Positions 1 to 8,911 of a DNA stretch of 64,000 nucleotides are shown piece after piece (position 1 is the stretch's first letter; the number at the start of each line of letters is the position of its first letter). The position numbers and the translations under genes were made by a program. Origin of the DNA: CAZYBU01 sp964645775. Lineage in GTDB: Bacteria; Spirochaetota; UBA4802; UBA5550. The stretch lies in the NCBI GenBank assembly GCA_964645775.1, contig CAZYBU010000014.1, positions 1 through 64,000 of the forward strand. The letters run 5' to 3'. The notes below the pieces were generated by a model. That model saw nothing but the letters and a program-made list of their open reading frames with translations, had not been told where the DNA came from and ran no database searches.

Positions 1-1043
1 CTGCGCTCCTTCATGCAGGCACCTCTGTTACTGTGGTTGATCCCCATGGGAATATCCCCCCGGCTGACCTGGCCCAGGTGGAGCAGGACGTCAAATCGAC
101 GATTGACGGTATCATAGGTTCCCTGGGTCCCGGCATGACACGCGCGAGCACCATGGCGTCCCTTATTGGATATCCCCTGGGTGACCCCATTCTTTCGGGA
201 GAGAGATTCGACCGCTTCTTCTTTGGTGTGTCACTAAATGGGGCCGTAACGAATCCCCGGGCTGTAACCTCTTCCAGTTCCAATAACGAGATGCCGGGTT
301 TCATGGGTAATCCGACCCTCTATTTCGGGTTTCCCCTGGCCAAACGTATGGATTTATTGATAAAGTTCATGGCCTATGACGACAATCTCTACCTGCCTCC
401 CATTTCTCTGGCCGGAATACAGGTCACTGCCTTTGATATCTATACCCTGGGGACCCGTTTCCGCTGGAACGCGGTGAAACGATACGAGGTCTTTCCCGGT
501 CTCTTCGAGTTTGCGGGCCTGACTTTGAGCGGGGGGCTTAACCTGACCTACGGGCGCCTGGGCCTCTCAGGGAAATTTCCCATGCCGGCCCCCACTGTAA
601 CGGTCACAAATGTCTATCCTGCACCTCCGCCTGCTACTATCGACGTGGACCTTGCTTATATGCCTGACATGGATCTCCTGGCCCGCTGGTTCCAGGCCAC
701 GATAACAGCCCAGGCCACGGCCTTTATCGATTTTCTCTGGATATTCGATTTCTACCTGGGGCTGGGCATCGCCACCGGCCTGGGGTTCATGGATATAGAG
801 TTTCAGTCCACCGGCGATATGACCACGACTCAACCAGATGTTATAGCTGCCAATGGGGACGATGTCTTCCTTAACGTGGATATAGATTCCGTGACCCGGC
901 ACTTTCCGCCCCTTATCATGCCCTACGCTACCCTGGGATTGGACATGAACCTCTTTCTTTTTCACCTTACGGTGGAAGCTGTCGTGAATATCTGGAATAT
1001 GCAGGATGTGGCGCTCCAGGCAAGCTGGCGGACCCAGTGGTAA
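1..1043 (+). CDS. Outer-membrane beta-barrel-like protein, 5' end outside window
   Basis: The reading frame is open to the left edge (in frame from base 3), so the start lies upstream. The first visible residues, ALLHAGTSVTV, look like the end of a signal peptide. The remaining 336 or so residues alternate polar and aromatic/hydrophobic stretches, with many glycines, and end in Trp (SWRTQW), as expected for an outer-membrane barrel. Segments such as TLYFGFPLAKRMDLLIKF and FYLGLGIATGLGFMDIEF fit amphipathic strands. I do not recognise the family, so the surface role is unknown. No terminator is visible before the convergent hicB-like gene 15 bp downstream. The barrel assignment is an inference from composition and the terminal residue. 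Confidence 0.6.
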   Translation, partial: ALLHAGTSVTVVDPHGNIPPADLAQVEQDVKSTIDGIIGSLGPGMTRASTMASLIGYPLGDPILSGERFDRFFFGVSLNGAVTNPRAVTSSSSNNEMPGFMGNPTLYFGFPLAKRMDLLIKFMAYDDNLYLPPISLAGIQVTAFDIYTLGTRFRWNAVKRYEVFPGLFEFAGLTLSGGLNLTYGRLGLSGKFPMPAPTVTVTNVYPAPPPATIDVDLAYMPDMDLLARWFQATITAQATAFIDFLWIFDFYLGLGIATGLGFMDIEFQSTGDMTTTQPDVIAANGDDVFLNVDIDSVTRHFPPLIMPYATLGLDMNLFLFHLTVEAVVNIWNMQDVALQASWRTQW

Positions 1044-1057
1044 GATACTATCCGGTT

Positions 1058-1312
1058 TCAGTTGATGGAGGAACTGCGGGAAGAGAGGCCCGTGGTTGTC
1101 AGATCCTGGTTCCGGTTCCCTTCGATCTGTATCTCCTGAAGATTTTCAACGTTCAGTCCCAGTTCACGGGCCGACTCAACGTAAAAGTTTATAACACTCT
1201 TGATTCGCCGTATGGCTTCACCCTTTGTTGTTCCGTAGCAGTTGATATCCAGCTCCGGGCAGTTGGCGATAATTTCATGTTCGTTCTCAATAAGCTTGAC
1301 CGATATTTTCAT
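1058..1312 (-). CDS. HicB-like antitoxin family protein, orphan
   Basis: Eighty-four residues. The N-terminus (MKISVKLIENEHEIIANCPE) followed by CYGTTKGEAIRRIKSVINFY matches the small alpha/beta fold of HicB-type antitoxins (UPF0150): a beta strand carrying a C-P-E-L-like turn, a G-x-T/S-x-x-E-A helix start and a long helix. HicB normally neutralises the HicA mRNA-cleaving toxin. No HicA-like ORF with its dsRNA-binding-like fold lies next to it on either side, so this is an orphan or a HicB-fold protein with another job. The start ATG has AGGAA about 7 bases upstream. The last 20 residues are Ser/Arg-rich and not conserved-looking. Its 3' end faces the upstream outer-membrane gene. Confidence 0.6.
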   Translation of the reverse strand: MKISVKLIENEHEIIANCPELDINCYGTTKGEAIRRIKSVINFYVESARELGLNVENLQEIQIEGNRNQDLTTTGLSSRSSSIN

Positions 1313-1545
1313 CTACGGTTCCTTTCAGGAGGGATCGTTATATTTACTATCGACATCGCATGGTTTGCTCATTAGTTTCTTGCGTCCGGGGGAATAACTA
1401 TGCTCCAAGATATGCCAAAAGAGATAAATCCGAAAAAACCTCACAAAAAAATAGGGAAAAACATGGGGGGTACCGGGAAAAATTCCTAAAAAATAACATA
1501 TTTCTTGACAAACTGACTTTTAATGATTAGATGCAGGGAAATTTG

Positions 1546-1574
1546 TTGACAGTGGAACCCTAATTGAGTATAAA
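1546..1574 (+). promoter_or_regulatory. Sigma-70-type promoter of the ATP synthase operon
   Basis: A perfect -35 TTGACA (1546-1551), a 17-base spacer and TATAAA (1569-1574) lie directly before the first atp gene. The predicted start of transcription is near 1581, only a few bases ahead of the ATG at 1588. A second TTGACA at 1505-1510 has a weaker -10 (TTAGAT, 1527-1532) and could give a longer leader. The A-rich stretch at 1430-1500 could act as an UP element. Confidence 0.65.
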
Positions 1575-1587
1575 AAAACCGAACAGA

Positions 1588-1824
1588 ATGGTTTTTCAGC
1601 ATATTACTGTAGGGCTTCAGTTGGCGGTTACCATTCTGATATTCGTATACGGCGGACACTGGCTGGATGAAAAATTTGATAAGCGGCCGCTATTTCTCGT
1701 TATAGGTACTGTGGTGGGGATGACGGTTGGGTTTTATAACCTTATTAAAGAATTGAAGGCCATACAGTCGAGCGACACCAACCAGGATGGCGATTCCGAT
1801 CGGAGAAGCCGAAAGTGGTTGTAA
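1588..1824 (+). CDS. atpZ: AtpZ/AtpI-like accessory subunit of F0F1 ATP synthase
   Basis: Small membrane protein (78 residues from this ATG) with two transmembrane helices, LAVTILIFVYGGHWLDEKF and LFLVIGTVVGMTVGFYNLIKE. This is the pattern of the ATPase_gene1 (AtpZ/AtpI) family that precedes atpB and is thought to help c-ring assembly or cation handling. The frame continues back to a TTG at 1564, giving an 86-residue form starting MSIKKPNRM. I prefer ATG 1588 because the best promoter puts its -10 at 1569-1574. Neither start has a good ribosome-binding site: GGAA before the TTG is weak. The tail DTNQDGDSDRRSRKWL is polar. It is the first gene of the nine-gene atp operon, 25 bp before atpB. 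Confidence 0.8.
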   Translation: MVFQHITVGLQLAVTILIFVYGGHWLDEKFDKRPLFLVIGTVVGMTVGFYNLIKELKAIQSSDTNQDGDSDRRSRKWL

Positions 1825-1849
1825 TCTGCGTAACAACAAGGAGTGCCGG

Positions 1850-2821
1850 GTGAAGAAGTACATTGTTCTTTCCGTTATCACTATCCTCTATGTTGTTTTT
1901 CTTCTTTTTCAGCTTTCACCCGCAGATCATGGAGGCCATCATGGCCATGGCATGAAAGACCTGGTTGTAGGTCACCTCACGGACCATCCCATTGAGCCGG
2001 TTACGATAAAGAGTGAAGATCTGGTTCATATCCGAACTATGAAGTCGATCAATAATTTTATCGCCGAGGATGTCAATGGTCGGCTTGAGCGCGTCACCAT
2101 AGACCTTTCCGGTATTGGGCTGCCCAGCTCAGACATGAAGATCACGAAATGGGTCATGATCATGTGGTTTGTTTCACTCCTTTGTCTTCTTATTTTTATT
2201 CCCGTGGCCCGGACCCTTAAAAAAAGCGCCCGGGGCGCGACCCGCTCCAGGTGGGTCAATCTCTGGGAAGTCATGATCGGCTTTGTTCATGATGAGATCG
2301 TGGAGCCGAATTTCGACCATAAGTATGTCAACAGGGCCATGCCCTACTTTCTCAGTATATTTTTCTTTATCCTGTTCAGTAATCTTATAGGTCTCGTTCC
2401 AGGCATGGCCACGGCCACCGGTAACCTTGCCGTGACCCTGGGACTCGCTCTTTTGACCCTTCTCGGTATGGTCGTAATCGGGAGTGTCAAGCAGGGTCCT
2501 CAATGGATCATTACCGGGATTGTACCACACGGAATTCCCATTCCCCTGTTTCCCCTTCTCTGGCTTATCGAGGTCCTCGGTCTTCTGATCAAGCCTTTTG
2601 CCCTGACGGTTCGACTTTTCGCCAACATGACCGCCGGTCACGTTGTGATTATTATATTCCTGTATCTTGTGATGATGTACCAGAGTTACTATGTGGGTAT
2701 CGGGTCGGTTGCCGGCTCTCTTATGATGTATCTTCTCGAGATACTTGTGGCCTTTATTCAGGCCTATATATTTGCCGTGCTCTCGGCCATGTTTATCGGA
2801 TCGTCCATGCACGCACACTGA
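1850..2821 (+). CDS. atpB: F0F1 ATP synthase subunit a
   Basis: Subunit a, the proton-channel stator of F0. I chose GTG 1850 because AAGGAG (1838-1843) sits 6 bases before it; the longer frame to 1787 would overlap the previous gene. The protein has 323 residues. Its N-terminus is a signal-like helix (KKYIVLSVITILYVVFLLF), followed by a His-rich stretch HGGHHGHG and an extended soluble segment before the membrane domain. That layout is seen in subunit a of several Gram-negative phyla but not in E. coli. The essential arginine lies in FALTVRLFANMTAGHVV. Five to six transmembrane helices follow from about residue 105. The N-terminal helix may be cleaved, leaving the His cluster on the outer face. 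Confidence 0.95.
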   Translation: MKKYIVLSVITILYVVFLLFQLSPADHGGHHGHGMKDLVVGHLTDHPIEPVTIKSEDLVHIRTMKSINNFIAEDVNGRLERVTIDLSGIGLPSSDMKITKWVMIMWFVSLLCLLIFIPVARTLKKSARGATRSRWVNLWEVMIGFVHDEIVEPNFDHKYVNRAMPYFLSIFFFILFSNLIGLVPGMATATGNLAVTLGLALLTLLGMVVIGSVKQGPQWIITGIVPHGIPIPLFPLLWLIEVLGLLIKPFALTVRLFANMTAGHVVIIIFLYLVMMYQSYYVGIGSVAGSLMMYLLEILVAFIQAYIFAVLSAMFIGSSMHAH

Positions 2822-2923
2822 TAGTGCTTCATCCGTTCCTGTTACAGTCAGGGACTGGAGGAATAGATCGGATGGCCGAAGGGTCGTCCGGAGGAAGAAA
2901 AGAAAGGATTCCATTACGATCTG

Positions 2924-2947
2924 TTTGTCCCGGCTTTCGCGGACAAA
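2924..2947 (+). other. Hairpin in the atpB-atpE intergenic region
   Basis: TTTGTCC (2924-2930) and GGACAAA (2941-2947) form a 7-bp stem that a further CG pair can extend. It ends 24 bases before the atpE start and is followed by GAGGAGG, the atpE ribosome-binding site. The 150-bp gap 2822-2971 holds no gene. A leader hairpin here could protect or enhance translation of the multicopy c subunit; that role is an inference. Confidence 0.4.
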
Positions 2948-2971
2948 ACACAACTGAATGAGGAGGATACA

Positions 2972-3274
2972 ATGGAATATTTAGGTCTTTCATATCTCGG
3001 GGCCGGGCTGGGTGCCGGCTTAATTGTATTTGGTGCGTCCCTCGGTATCGGACGTCTTGCGGTTGGTGCTATTGAAAGTATGGCCCGTCAGCCTGAGATG
3101 AGCGGCGACCTCCGTACTTCCATGATTATCGCAGCCGCCCTGATTGAAGGTTTTACCTTCTTCGCTCTGGTTATTACCTTTATGCTCGCGACTCAGTCGC
3201 CTCAGGAAGGCGGTAACAGCGGCTTCGTTAAACCTGAACCTACTCCTGTTGTTGCCTATCATATCGAGAAGTAA
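2972..3274 (+). CDS. atpE: F0F1 ATP synthase subunit c
   Basis: Two-helix proteolipid of the rotor ring. Helix 1 is Gly-rich (GAGLGAGLIVFGASLGIGRL), the polar loop is ARQPE, and helix 2 carries the ion-binding carboxylate in AALIEGFTFFALVI. Helix 1 lacks the Gln, and the residue after the Glu is Gly rather than Ser/Thr, so the usual sodium-binding signature is absent and proton coupling is predicted. The protein has 100 residues against about 75-90 for most c subunits. The surplus is a roughly 25-residue hydrophilic tail after helix 2 (TQSPQEGGNSGFVKPEPTPV), unusual for this family. AGGAGG lies 6-7 bases before the ATG. Confidence 0.95.
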   Translation: MEYLGLSYLGAGLGAGLIVFGASLGIGRLAVGAIESMARQPEMSGDLRTSMIIAAALIEGFTFFALVITFMLATQSPQEGGNSGFVKPEPTPVVAYHIEK

Positions 3275-3289
3275 CGTCGGGGATACGGG

Positions 3290-3799
3290 ATGGAAGTAAT
3301 TACAGAAGGCCTGCTGAAAGTTGATCCGGGGCTATTGCTCTGGACTATCATCACCTTTGTCGTGCTGCTCCTTCTCCTCTGGAAGACGGCCTGGACCCCC
3401 ATCGTAGAGGCCCTTGATTCAAGGGCCGAGAGGGTTCGCGGAGACATTGAGAACGCAGAGAAGGCCCGGGAAGACGCGGAACGGCTCCTGGCTGAGCACA
3501 GAGAGATGATGGCCAAGGCAAACCAGGAAGCATCAGAAGTGATCAGCAAGGGCCGTGAAGAAGCAGAACGTATGAAGGACGATATCGTTAAACGGGCACA
3601 GGAAGAGGCCCGTCAAATGACGGAGCGAGCTCGAAACGAAATTGATGCCGCCCGTGACAGGGCTCTTGATGAGCTTAAGAATGAAGTCGTCATTATCTCT
3701 ACGGAGATTGCTTCAAAGATCGTAGTTAAAAATATTAACCCGGAAGACCAGAAGGGTTTTGTTGAAGAGGCCCTTAAGAAAATCGGGACAGTTCAGTAA
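3290..3799 (+). CDS. atpF: F0F1 ATP synthase subunit b
   Basis: Peripheral stalk subunit of 169 residues. One N-terminal transmembrane helix (LLLWTIITFVVLLLLLWKTAW, about residues 15-35) is followed by a long charged coiled coil rich in Glu, Arg and Ala (about residues 40-150) that dimerises and reaches up to the delta subunit. Only one b gene is present, so the stalk is probably a b2 homodimer. The stop codon TAA (3797-3799) lies inside the loop of a strong stem-loop, described separately. The start is 15 bp after atpE. Confidence 0.95.
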   Translation: MEVITEGLLKVDPGLLLWTIITFVVLLLLLWKTAWTPIVEALDSRAERVRGDIENAEKAREDAERLLAEHREMMAKANQEASEVISKGREEAERMKDDIVKRAQEEARQMTERARNEIDAARDRALDELKNEVVIISTEIASKIVVKNINPEDQKGFVEEALKKIGTVQ

Positions 3800-3816
3800 G
3801 AGCTGAACTGTCCCGA
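3783..3816 (+). other. 14-bp stem-loop whose loop holds the atpF stop codon
   Basis: TCGGGACAGTTCAG (3783-3796) pairs perfectly with CTGAACTGTCCCGA (3803-3816). The 6-base loop TAAGAG starts with the atpF stop codon. No T-run follows (GTCTCTCCGGC), so it is not a standard intrinsic terminator. It sits at the start of a 96-bp gap before atpH, whereas the other F1 genes are tightly packed. Likely roles are partial attenuation, an RNase barrier setting F0:F1 transcript ratios, or control of release at the stop; these are inferences. Confidence 0.75.
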
Positions 3817-3895
3817 GTCTCTCCGGCAAAATCTTTAATGGTCTTGCAGGCGAAGTGTACAGTTTGTCGTTTATCTATGCGTTGGGATAACTCAT

Positions 3896-4465
3896 GTGAG
3901 CGGAAATGATATAGCCAGAGTCTACGCATCTTCCCTGATAGATGTGGCCCGGGATAAAGATTCTCTCCAGCTGATTGAAGAGGAGATGGCTTTTCTCGTC
4001 AATCTCTACAAGGAGGAGGATGATTTTCAGAATTTTCTGACTAATCCAGGTTTTTCCCGGGGACAGAAAGATGATTTAATCGACAGGGTGTTCAAGGGGA
4101 ATCTGTCTGAATATACAGTTAACTTTCTTCACCTTCTTATTGAGAATGACAGGCAGGTCCTTCTGGAAGAGGTCTATGATTCCTGCCTGGAACAGATCGA
4201 TGATATTTACAAACGGATGAGGGTGCTGGTTACCACGAGCACGGGCCTGACGGATGGGATGCGCTCATCCATAATCCAGAGGCTGAAAGATGTGTACGAC
4301 AGGGAGATTATTCTTGAAGAGAAGGTCGATGAATCGATCCTGGGTGGTATCCAGTTAACTCTGGGAGACCTGGTGATTGACGGATCTCTGGCTAAGGATC
4401 TGAAAAATATACGCAATAATCTCATAACGAGAAAGATCAGGAGTGAAGTGGCCTATGAAGATTAA
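3896..4465 (+). CDS. atpH: F0F1 ATP synthase subunit delta
   Basis: Delta (OSCP) subunit of 189 residues. It caps the F1 alpha/beta hexamer and binds the b stalk. The N-terminal helical domain starts IARVYASSLIDVARD, typical of the family. The C-terminal part contains LEEKVDESILGGIQLTLGDLVIDGSL, matching the conserved delta signature (hGG..h..gd...D.S). The start is GTG 3896 with a weak GGGAT about 8 bases upstream; an ATG two bases earlier runs straight into TGA. The last codons overlap the atpA start by 11 bases. Confidence 0.93.
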   Translation: MSGNDIARVYASSLIDVARDKDSLQLIEEEMAFLVNLYKEEDDFQNFLTNPGFSRGQKDDLIDRVFKGNLSEYTVNFLHLLIENDRQVLLEEVYDSCLEQIDDIYKRMRVLVTTSTGLTDGMRSSIIQRLKDVYDREIILEEKVDESILGGIQLTLGDLVIDGSLAKDLKNIRNNLITRKIRSEVAYED

Positions 4466-5972
4466 AACCGAAGAGATCAAGTCGATTCTCAGGAAAGAGA
4501 TCGAGGGTTATAAATCAGAACTGGATGTCAGTGAAACCGGTACCGTCATCCAGGTAGGTGACGGTATTGCCCGGATTCACGGTCTTTCAAACGCCATGGC
4601 CGGGGAGATGATCGAATTCAGCAACGGTACCCAGGGAATGATTCTGAACCTGGAGGAAGATTCCATAGGGGCGGCTATTCTGGGAAATTATCTCGATATC
4701 CAGGAAGGGGACAGCGTGAAGCGACTGGAACAGGTTCTTGCTGTACCGGTAGGAGACGCCCTCCTGGGTCGTACCCTCTCTCCCCTGGGCAACCCTCTTG
4801 ACAATCAGGGCCAGGTGGAGAACGAAGGAATGCGTCTCGTGGAATTCAAGGCCCCGGGCATCGCCTTCCGTCAACCTGTAAGCGAGCCTATCCAGACAGG
4901 ACTCAAGGCCATCGACTCAATGATTCCCATTGGTCGGGGGCAGAGAGAGCTTATTATCGGTGACCGGAAAACCGGTAAAACCGCCATTGCCATTGATACC
5001 ATAATCAATCAAAAAGGTAAGGATGTTATCTGCGTCTACGTGGCGGTGGGACAGAAAGATTCGACCGTGGCCGGCGTTATCCAGAAATTAAGGGAACACG
5101 GCGCCATGGAATATACAATTGTTATTGTGGCCGGCGCCGCTTCTCCCGCTCCACTCCAGTATATAGCTCCCTATGCCGGTTGCGCCATGGCGGAACATTA
5201 CATGTACGACAAAAACCGCCACACCCTTGTTGTTTACGATGACCTTACCAAACAGGCAAACGCTTACCGGGAGATGTCACTTCTTCTCAGGCGGCCTCCC
5301 GGACGGGAAGCCTACCCGGGTGACATCTTCTATTGCCACTCCCGGCTCCTGGAAAGGGCGGCCAAACTCTCTGATGATCTTGGCGGAGGAAGTCTGACGG
5401 CACTCCCGATAATTGAGACCCAGGAGGGCGAAGTTTCCGCATATATTCCGACGAACGTTATCTCCATCACCGACGGTCAGATATACCTTCAGCCGGACCT
5501 TTTTTCAGCGGGCGTGCGGCCTGCCATTGATGTCGGTATTTCGGTTTCACGGGTGGGAGGCAATGCGCAGATCAAGGCCATGAAAAAATACGCCGGCTCC
5601 CTGCGACTCGACCTGGCCCAGTATCGGTCCCTTGAGGCCTTTGCCCAGATGGGAACAGAACTCGACCCGGCCACCCAGCGTCAGCTGGACCGTGGCGAGA
5701 GACTTGTGGAGATACTCAAGCAGGGCCAGTATCAGCCCATGGATGTCGCTGATCAGGTGGCCATCGTATTCCTGGGCACCCAGGGTTATCTGGACAGCAT
5801 TAAAACAGAACATGTCCAGGACTTTGAAGAAAAATTCGTTGATCATATGAGAAACGAGCATTCGGATATTCTCGATTCTATTCGGTCGACCGGTCAGCTT
5901 GAAGATATCGAGAATATGAAGAAGGTCTGCGGTGATTTCGTTGAGCGTTACCTGCAGGGGCTCAAGGGCTGA
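4455..5972 (+). CDS. atpA: F0F1 ATP synthase subunit alpha
   Basis: Non-catalytic nucleotide-binding subunit of F1, 505 residues, the usual length. The N-terminal beta-barrel contains GDGIARIHGL. The P-loop is GDRKTGKTA and the central domain includes the family signature PAIDVGISVSRVG. I chose ATG 4455 (MKIKTEEI) over GTG 4443 because AGGAG at 4439-4443 then has a usable spacing of 11. It overlaps atpH, suggesting translational coupling. The C-terminal helical domain is complete. Confidence 0.97.
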   Translation: MKIKTEEIKSILRKEIEGYKSELDVSETGTVIQVGDGIARIHGLSNAMAGEMIEFSNGTQGMILNLEEDSIGAAILGNYLDIQEGDSVKRLEQVLAVPVGDALLGRTLSPLGNPLDNQGQVENEGMRLVEFKAPGIAFRQPVSEPIQTGLKAIDSMIPIGRGQRELIIGDRKTGKTAIAIDTIINQKGKDVICVYVAVGQKDSTVAGVIQKLREHGAMEYTIVIVAGAASPAPLQYIAPYAGCAMAEHYMYDKNRHTLVVYDDLTKQANAYREMSLLLRRPPGREAYPGDIFYCHSRLLERAAKLSDDLGGGSLTALPIIETQEGEVSAYIPTNVISITDGQIYLQPDLFSAGVRPAIDVGISVSRVGGNAQIKAMKKYAGSLRLDLAQYRSLEAFAQMGTELDPATQRQLDRGERLVEILKQGQYQPMDVADQVAIVFLGTQGYLDSIKTEHVQDFEEKFVDHMRNEHSDILDSIRSTGQLEDIENMKKVCGDFVERYLQGLKG

Positions 5973-5993
5973 TAGAATAAGGAGAGATTCCAC

Positions 5994-6881
5994 GTGGCTA
6001 ACACCAGGGACATAAAAAACAGGATCAAGTCGATCTCCAATACAAGGAAGATCACCGGCACCATGGAGATGGTTTCAACGGCCAAGATGAAAAAGCTCCA
6101 GATGCGCCTGAACCAGTCCAAACCCTATGACGACAAGATCACCCAAATAATGCAGAACCTGACCGATTCAGGTGTGACTTTGGAGGGGAATCCCCTTTTC
6201 AGGAAGAGTGAACACCCTTCCCGGGTCATGATATTACAGATCACGGGAAACCGGGGTCTCTGCGGCAGTTACAATGCCAATGTCATTGAAAATACAAGAA
6301 GCTTCCGTAAAAAACTGGAATCTGATGGAATTGATGTTGATCTCTATGTGATAGGGAAAAAGGCGATCAGTTTTTACAAGTTTATGAAGGAATCGATGTT
6401 CAAGCAGGAAGTCAATCCTGATGACAAGGTCTCCTTCGATGACGCCGCGGCTTTCGCCGACGAGTTAAAGAACTTCTTTATCTCAGGGGAGTACGATGAG
6501 ATTTATCTCTCATACACGAGAGTGATCACTACCACGTCCCAGAAACCCCATATCATGAGACTTCTTCCCATCCTCCCTGAAGAGACGGGGTCGAACGATA
6601 AGGCGAAATCTTACGGCAGCGACCTGGAATATATTTTTGAACCGAATCCCGACAGGATTTTTTCCTATATTCTTCCCCTCTATCTCAAGATGAAGGTCTT
6701 CGCGTCCTTTCTGGAATCAGCGTTTTCCGAAAATTTCGCCCGACGTGTGGCGATGAAGAACGCGACGGACGCTTCCAAGGACATGATTCGTGAACTTACC
6801 CTGACCTATAACCGTGTGCGTCAGGCAAAGATCACCACGGAGATTGCCGAGATCGTGGGAGGGGCCGAGGCCCTCGAATAG
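5994..6881 (+). CDS. atpG: F0F1 ATP synthase subunit gamma
   Basis: Central stalk subunit of 295 residues. The N-terminal helix (NTRDIKNRIKSISNTRKITG) and the C-terminal helix (ELTLTYNRVRQAKITTEIAE) form the coiled-coil shaft inside the alpha3beta3 ring, and the conserved ending EIVGGAEAL is present. The Rossmann-like middle begins at about residue 75 (VMILQITGNRGLCGSYN). The start is GTG 5994 with AAGGAGAG upstream. It lies between atpA (21 bp) and atpD (29 bp). Confidence 0.96.
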   Translation: MANTRDIKNRIKSISNTRKITGTMEMVSTAKMKKLQMRLNQSKPYDDKITQIMQNLTDSGVTLEGNPLFRKSEHPSRVMILQITGNRGLCGSYNANVIENTRSFRKKLESDGIDVDLYVIGKKAISFYKFMKESMFKQEVNPDDKVSFDDAAAFADELKNFFISGEYDEIYLSYTRVITTTSQKPHIMRLLPILPEETGSNDKAKSYGSDLEYIFEPNPDRIFSYILPLYLKMKVFASFLESAFSENFARRVAMKNATDASKDMIRELTLTYNRVRQAKITTEIAEIVGGAEALE

Positions 6882-6910
6882 ACTGCAAGGATTGTTAAGA
6901 GGAGATTATC

Positions 6911-8323
<1,413 letters not shown>

Positions 8324-8328
8324 AAAAT

Positions 8329-8727
8329 ATGGATCGAAGCATACAGTGCAGTGTTATCACTCCTGAGCGAGAGCTATATGAAGGGGAAGCCATGTATATC
8401 GCCCTGGAGGCCCATGACGGTCAGATGGGCTTCCTCTTTAATCACGCTCCTATCATCTCGGAGCTTGGAATCGGTGAAGTGCAGCTTCGGAGAAACGACG
8501 GTGTTGAATATCTGTGCGTAGAGGGAGGCGTGGCTGAACTCCGGGAAAACAGGTTAATCATACTTGCGGAACACGCCTATGTAAAAAATGATCTTGACGC
8601 TGAATCTATCAAGCAGGAGCTTGAAGGGTTAGAGAACCGCAGTACCGGCGGGCCATCCGGGGAATGGCTGAAAATTCAGCAGGAGAAGCGGCGACTCAAG
8701 GCCCGACTTAAAGTCGCTTCCCGCTGA
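8329..8727 (+). CDS. atpC: F0F1 ATP synthase subunit epsilon
   Basis: Epsilon subunit of 132 residues, which couples the rotor to the c-ring and can inhibit ATP hydrolysis. The N-terminal beta-sandwich starts QCSVITPERELYEGEAMYIAL and includes GQMGFLFNHAPIISELGIG and CVEGGVAEL. The C-terminal helical hairpin (about residues 88-132) is rich in Lys, Arg and Glu. It is the last gene of the operon and is followed by a strong terminator. Confidence 0.95.
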   Translation: MDRSIQCSVITPERELYEGEAMYIALEAHDGQMGFLFNHAPIISELGIGEVQLRRNDGVEYLCVEGGVAELRENRLIILAEHAYVKNDLDAESIKQELEGLENRSTGGPSGEWLKIQQEKRRLKARLKVASR

Positions 8728-8753
8728 CATTATTTCAATCAAGCACGAATCAG

Positions 8754-8779
8754 AGGGATGCCCAGCGGCATCCCTTTTT
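8754..8779 (+). terminator. Intrinsic terminator of the atp operon
   Basis: Perfect 8-bp stem GGGATGCC (8755-8762) and GGCATCCC (8767-8774) with loop CAGC, followed directly by five T residues. It lies 27 bp after the atpC stop codon. Confidence 0.92.
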
Positions 8780-8834
8780 GCGTTGTGATTGTAATCTTGT
8801 CAATGAAGGCTGCTCTTTTTCCGATAATATACTG

Positions 8835-8850
8835 ACAGAATGTATTCTGT
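8835..8850 (+). promoter_or_regulatory. Operator-like inverted repeat upstream of the acidic-protein operon
   Basis: ACAGAAT-GT-ATTCTGT is a perfect 7-bp inverted repeat with a 2-base centre, the geometry of a dimeric regulator site. It lies just after an AT-rich -10-like run (TAATAT 8825-8830, overlapping TATACT 8828-8833). A second inverted repeat, AAACCTT-TG-AAGGTTT (8876-8891), lies 20 bases before ATG 8912. No convincing -35 is spaced correctly, although TTGTCA is present at 8797-8802. Which protein binds is unknown. Confidence 0.4.
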
Positions 8851-8911
8851 ACCGGCTTCTTTTATAGTTGCTAAAAAACCTTTGAAGGTTTAGATACGAC
8901 GATATTGAATC

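Noticed and set aside
1037..1375. 112-codon plus-strand frame opposite the HicB-like gene
   Set aside because: The minus-strand HicB-like product fits a known fold; the plus frame does not.
2174..2961. Frames overlapping atpB and the atpB-atpE gap on both strands
   Set aside because: They mirror atpB and run into the hairpin gap; compositions are Arg/His/Gly-rich shadows.
3783..3816. atpF stem-loop as an intrinsic terminator
   Set aside because: No T-run follows, and termination here would cut off all F1 genes.
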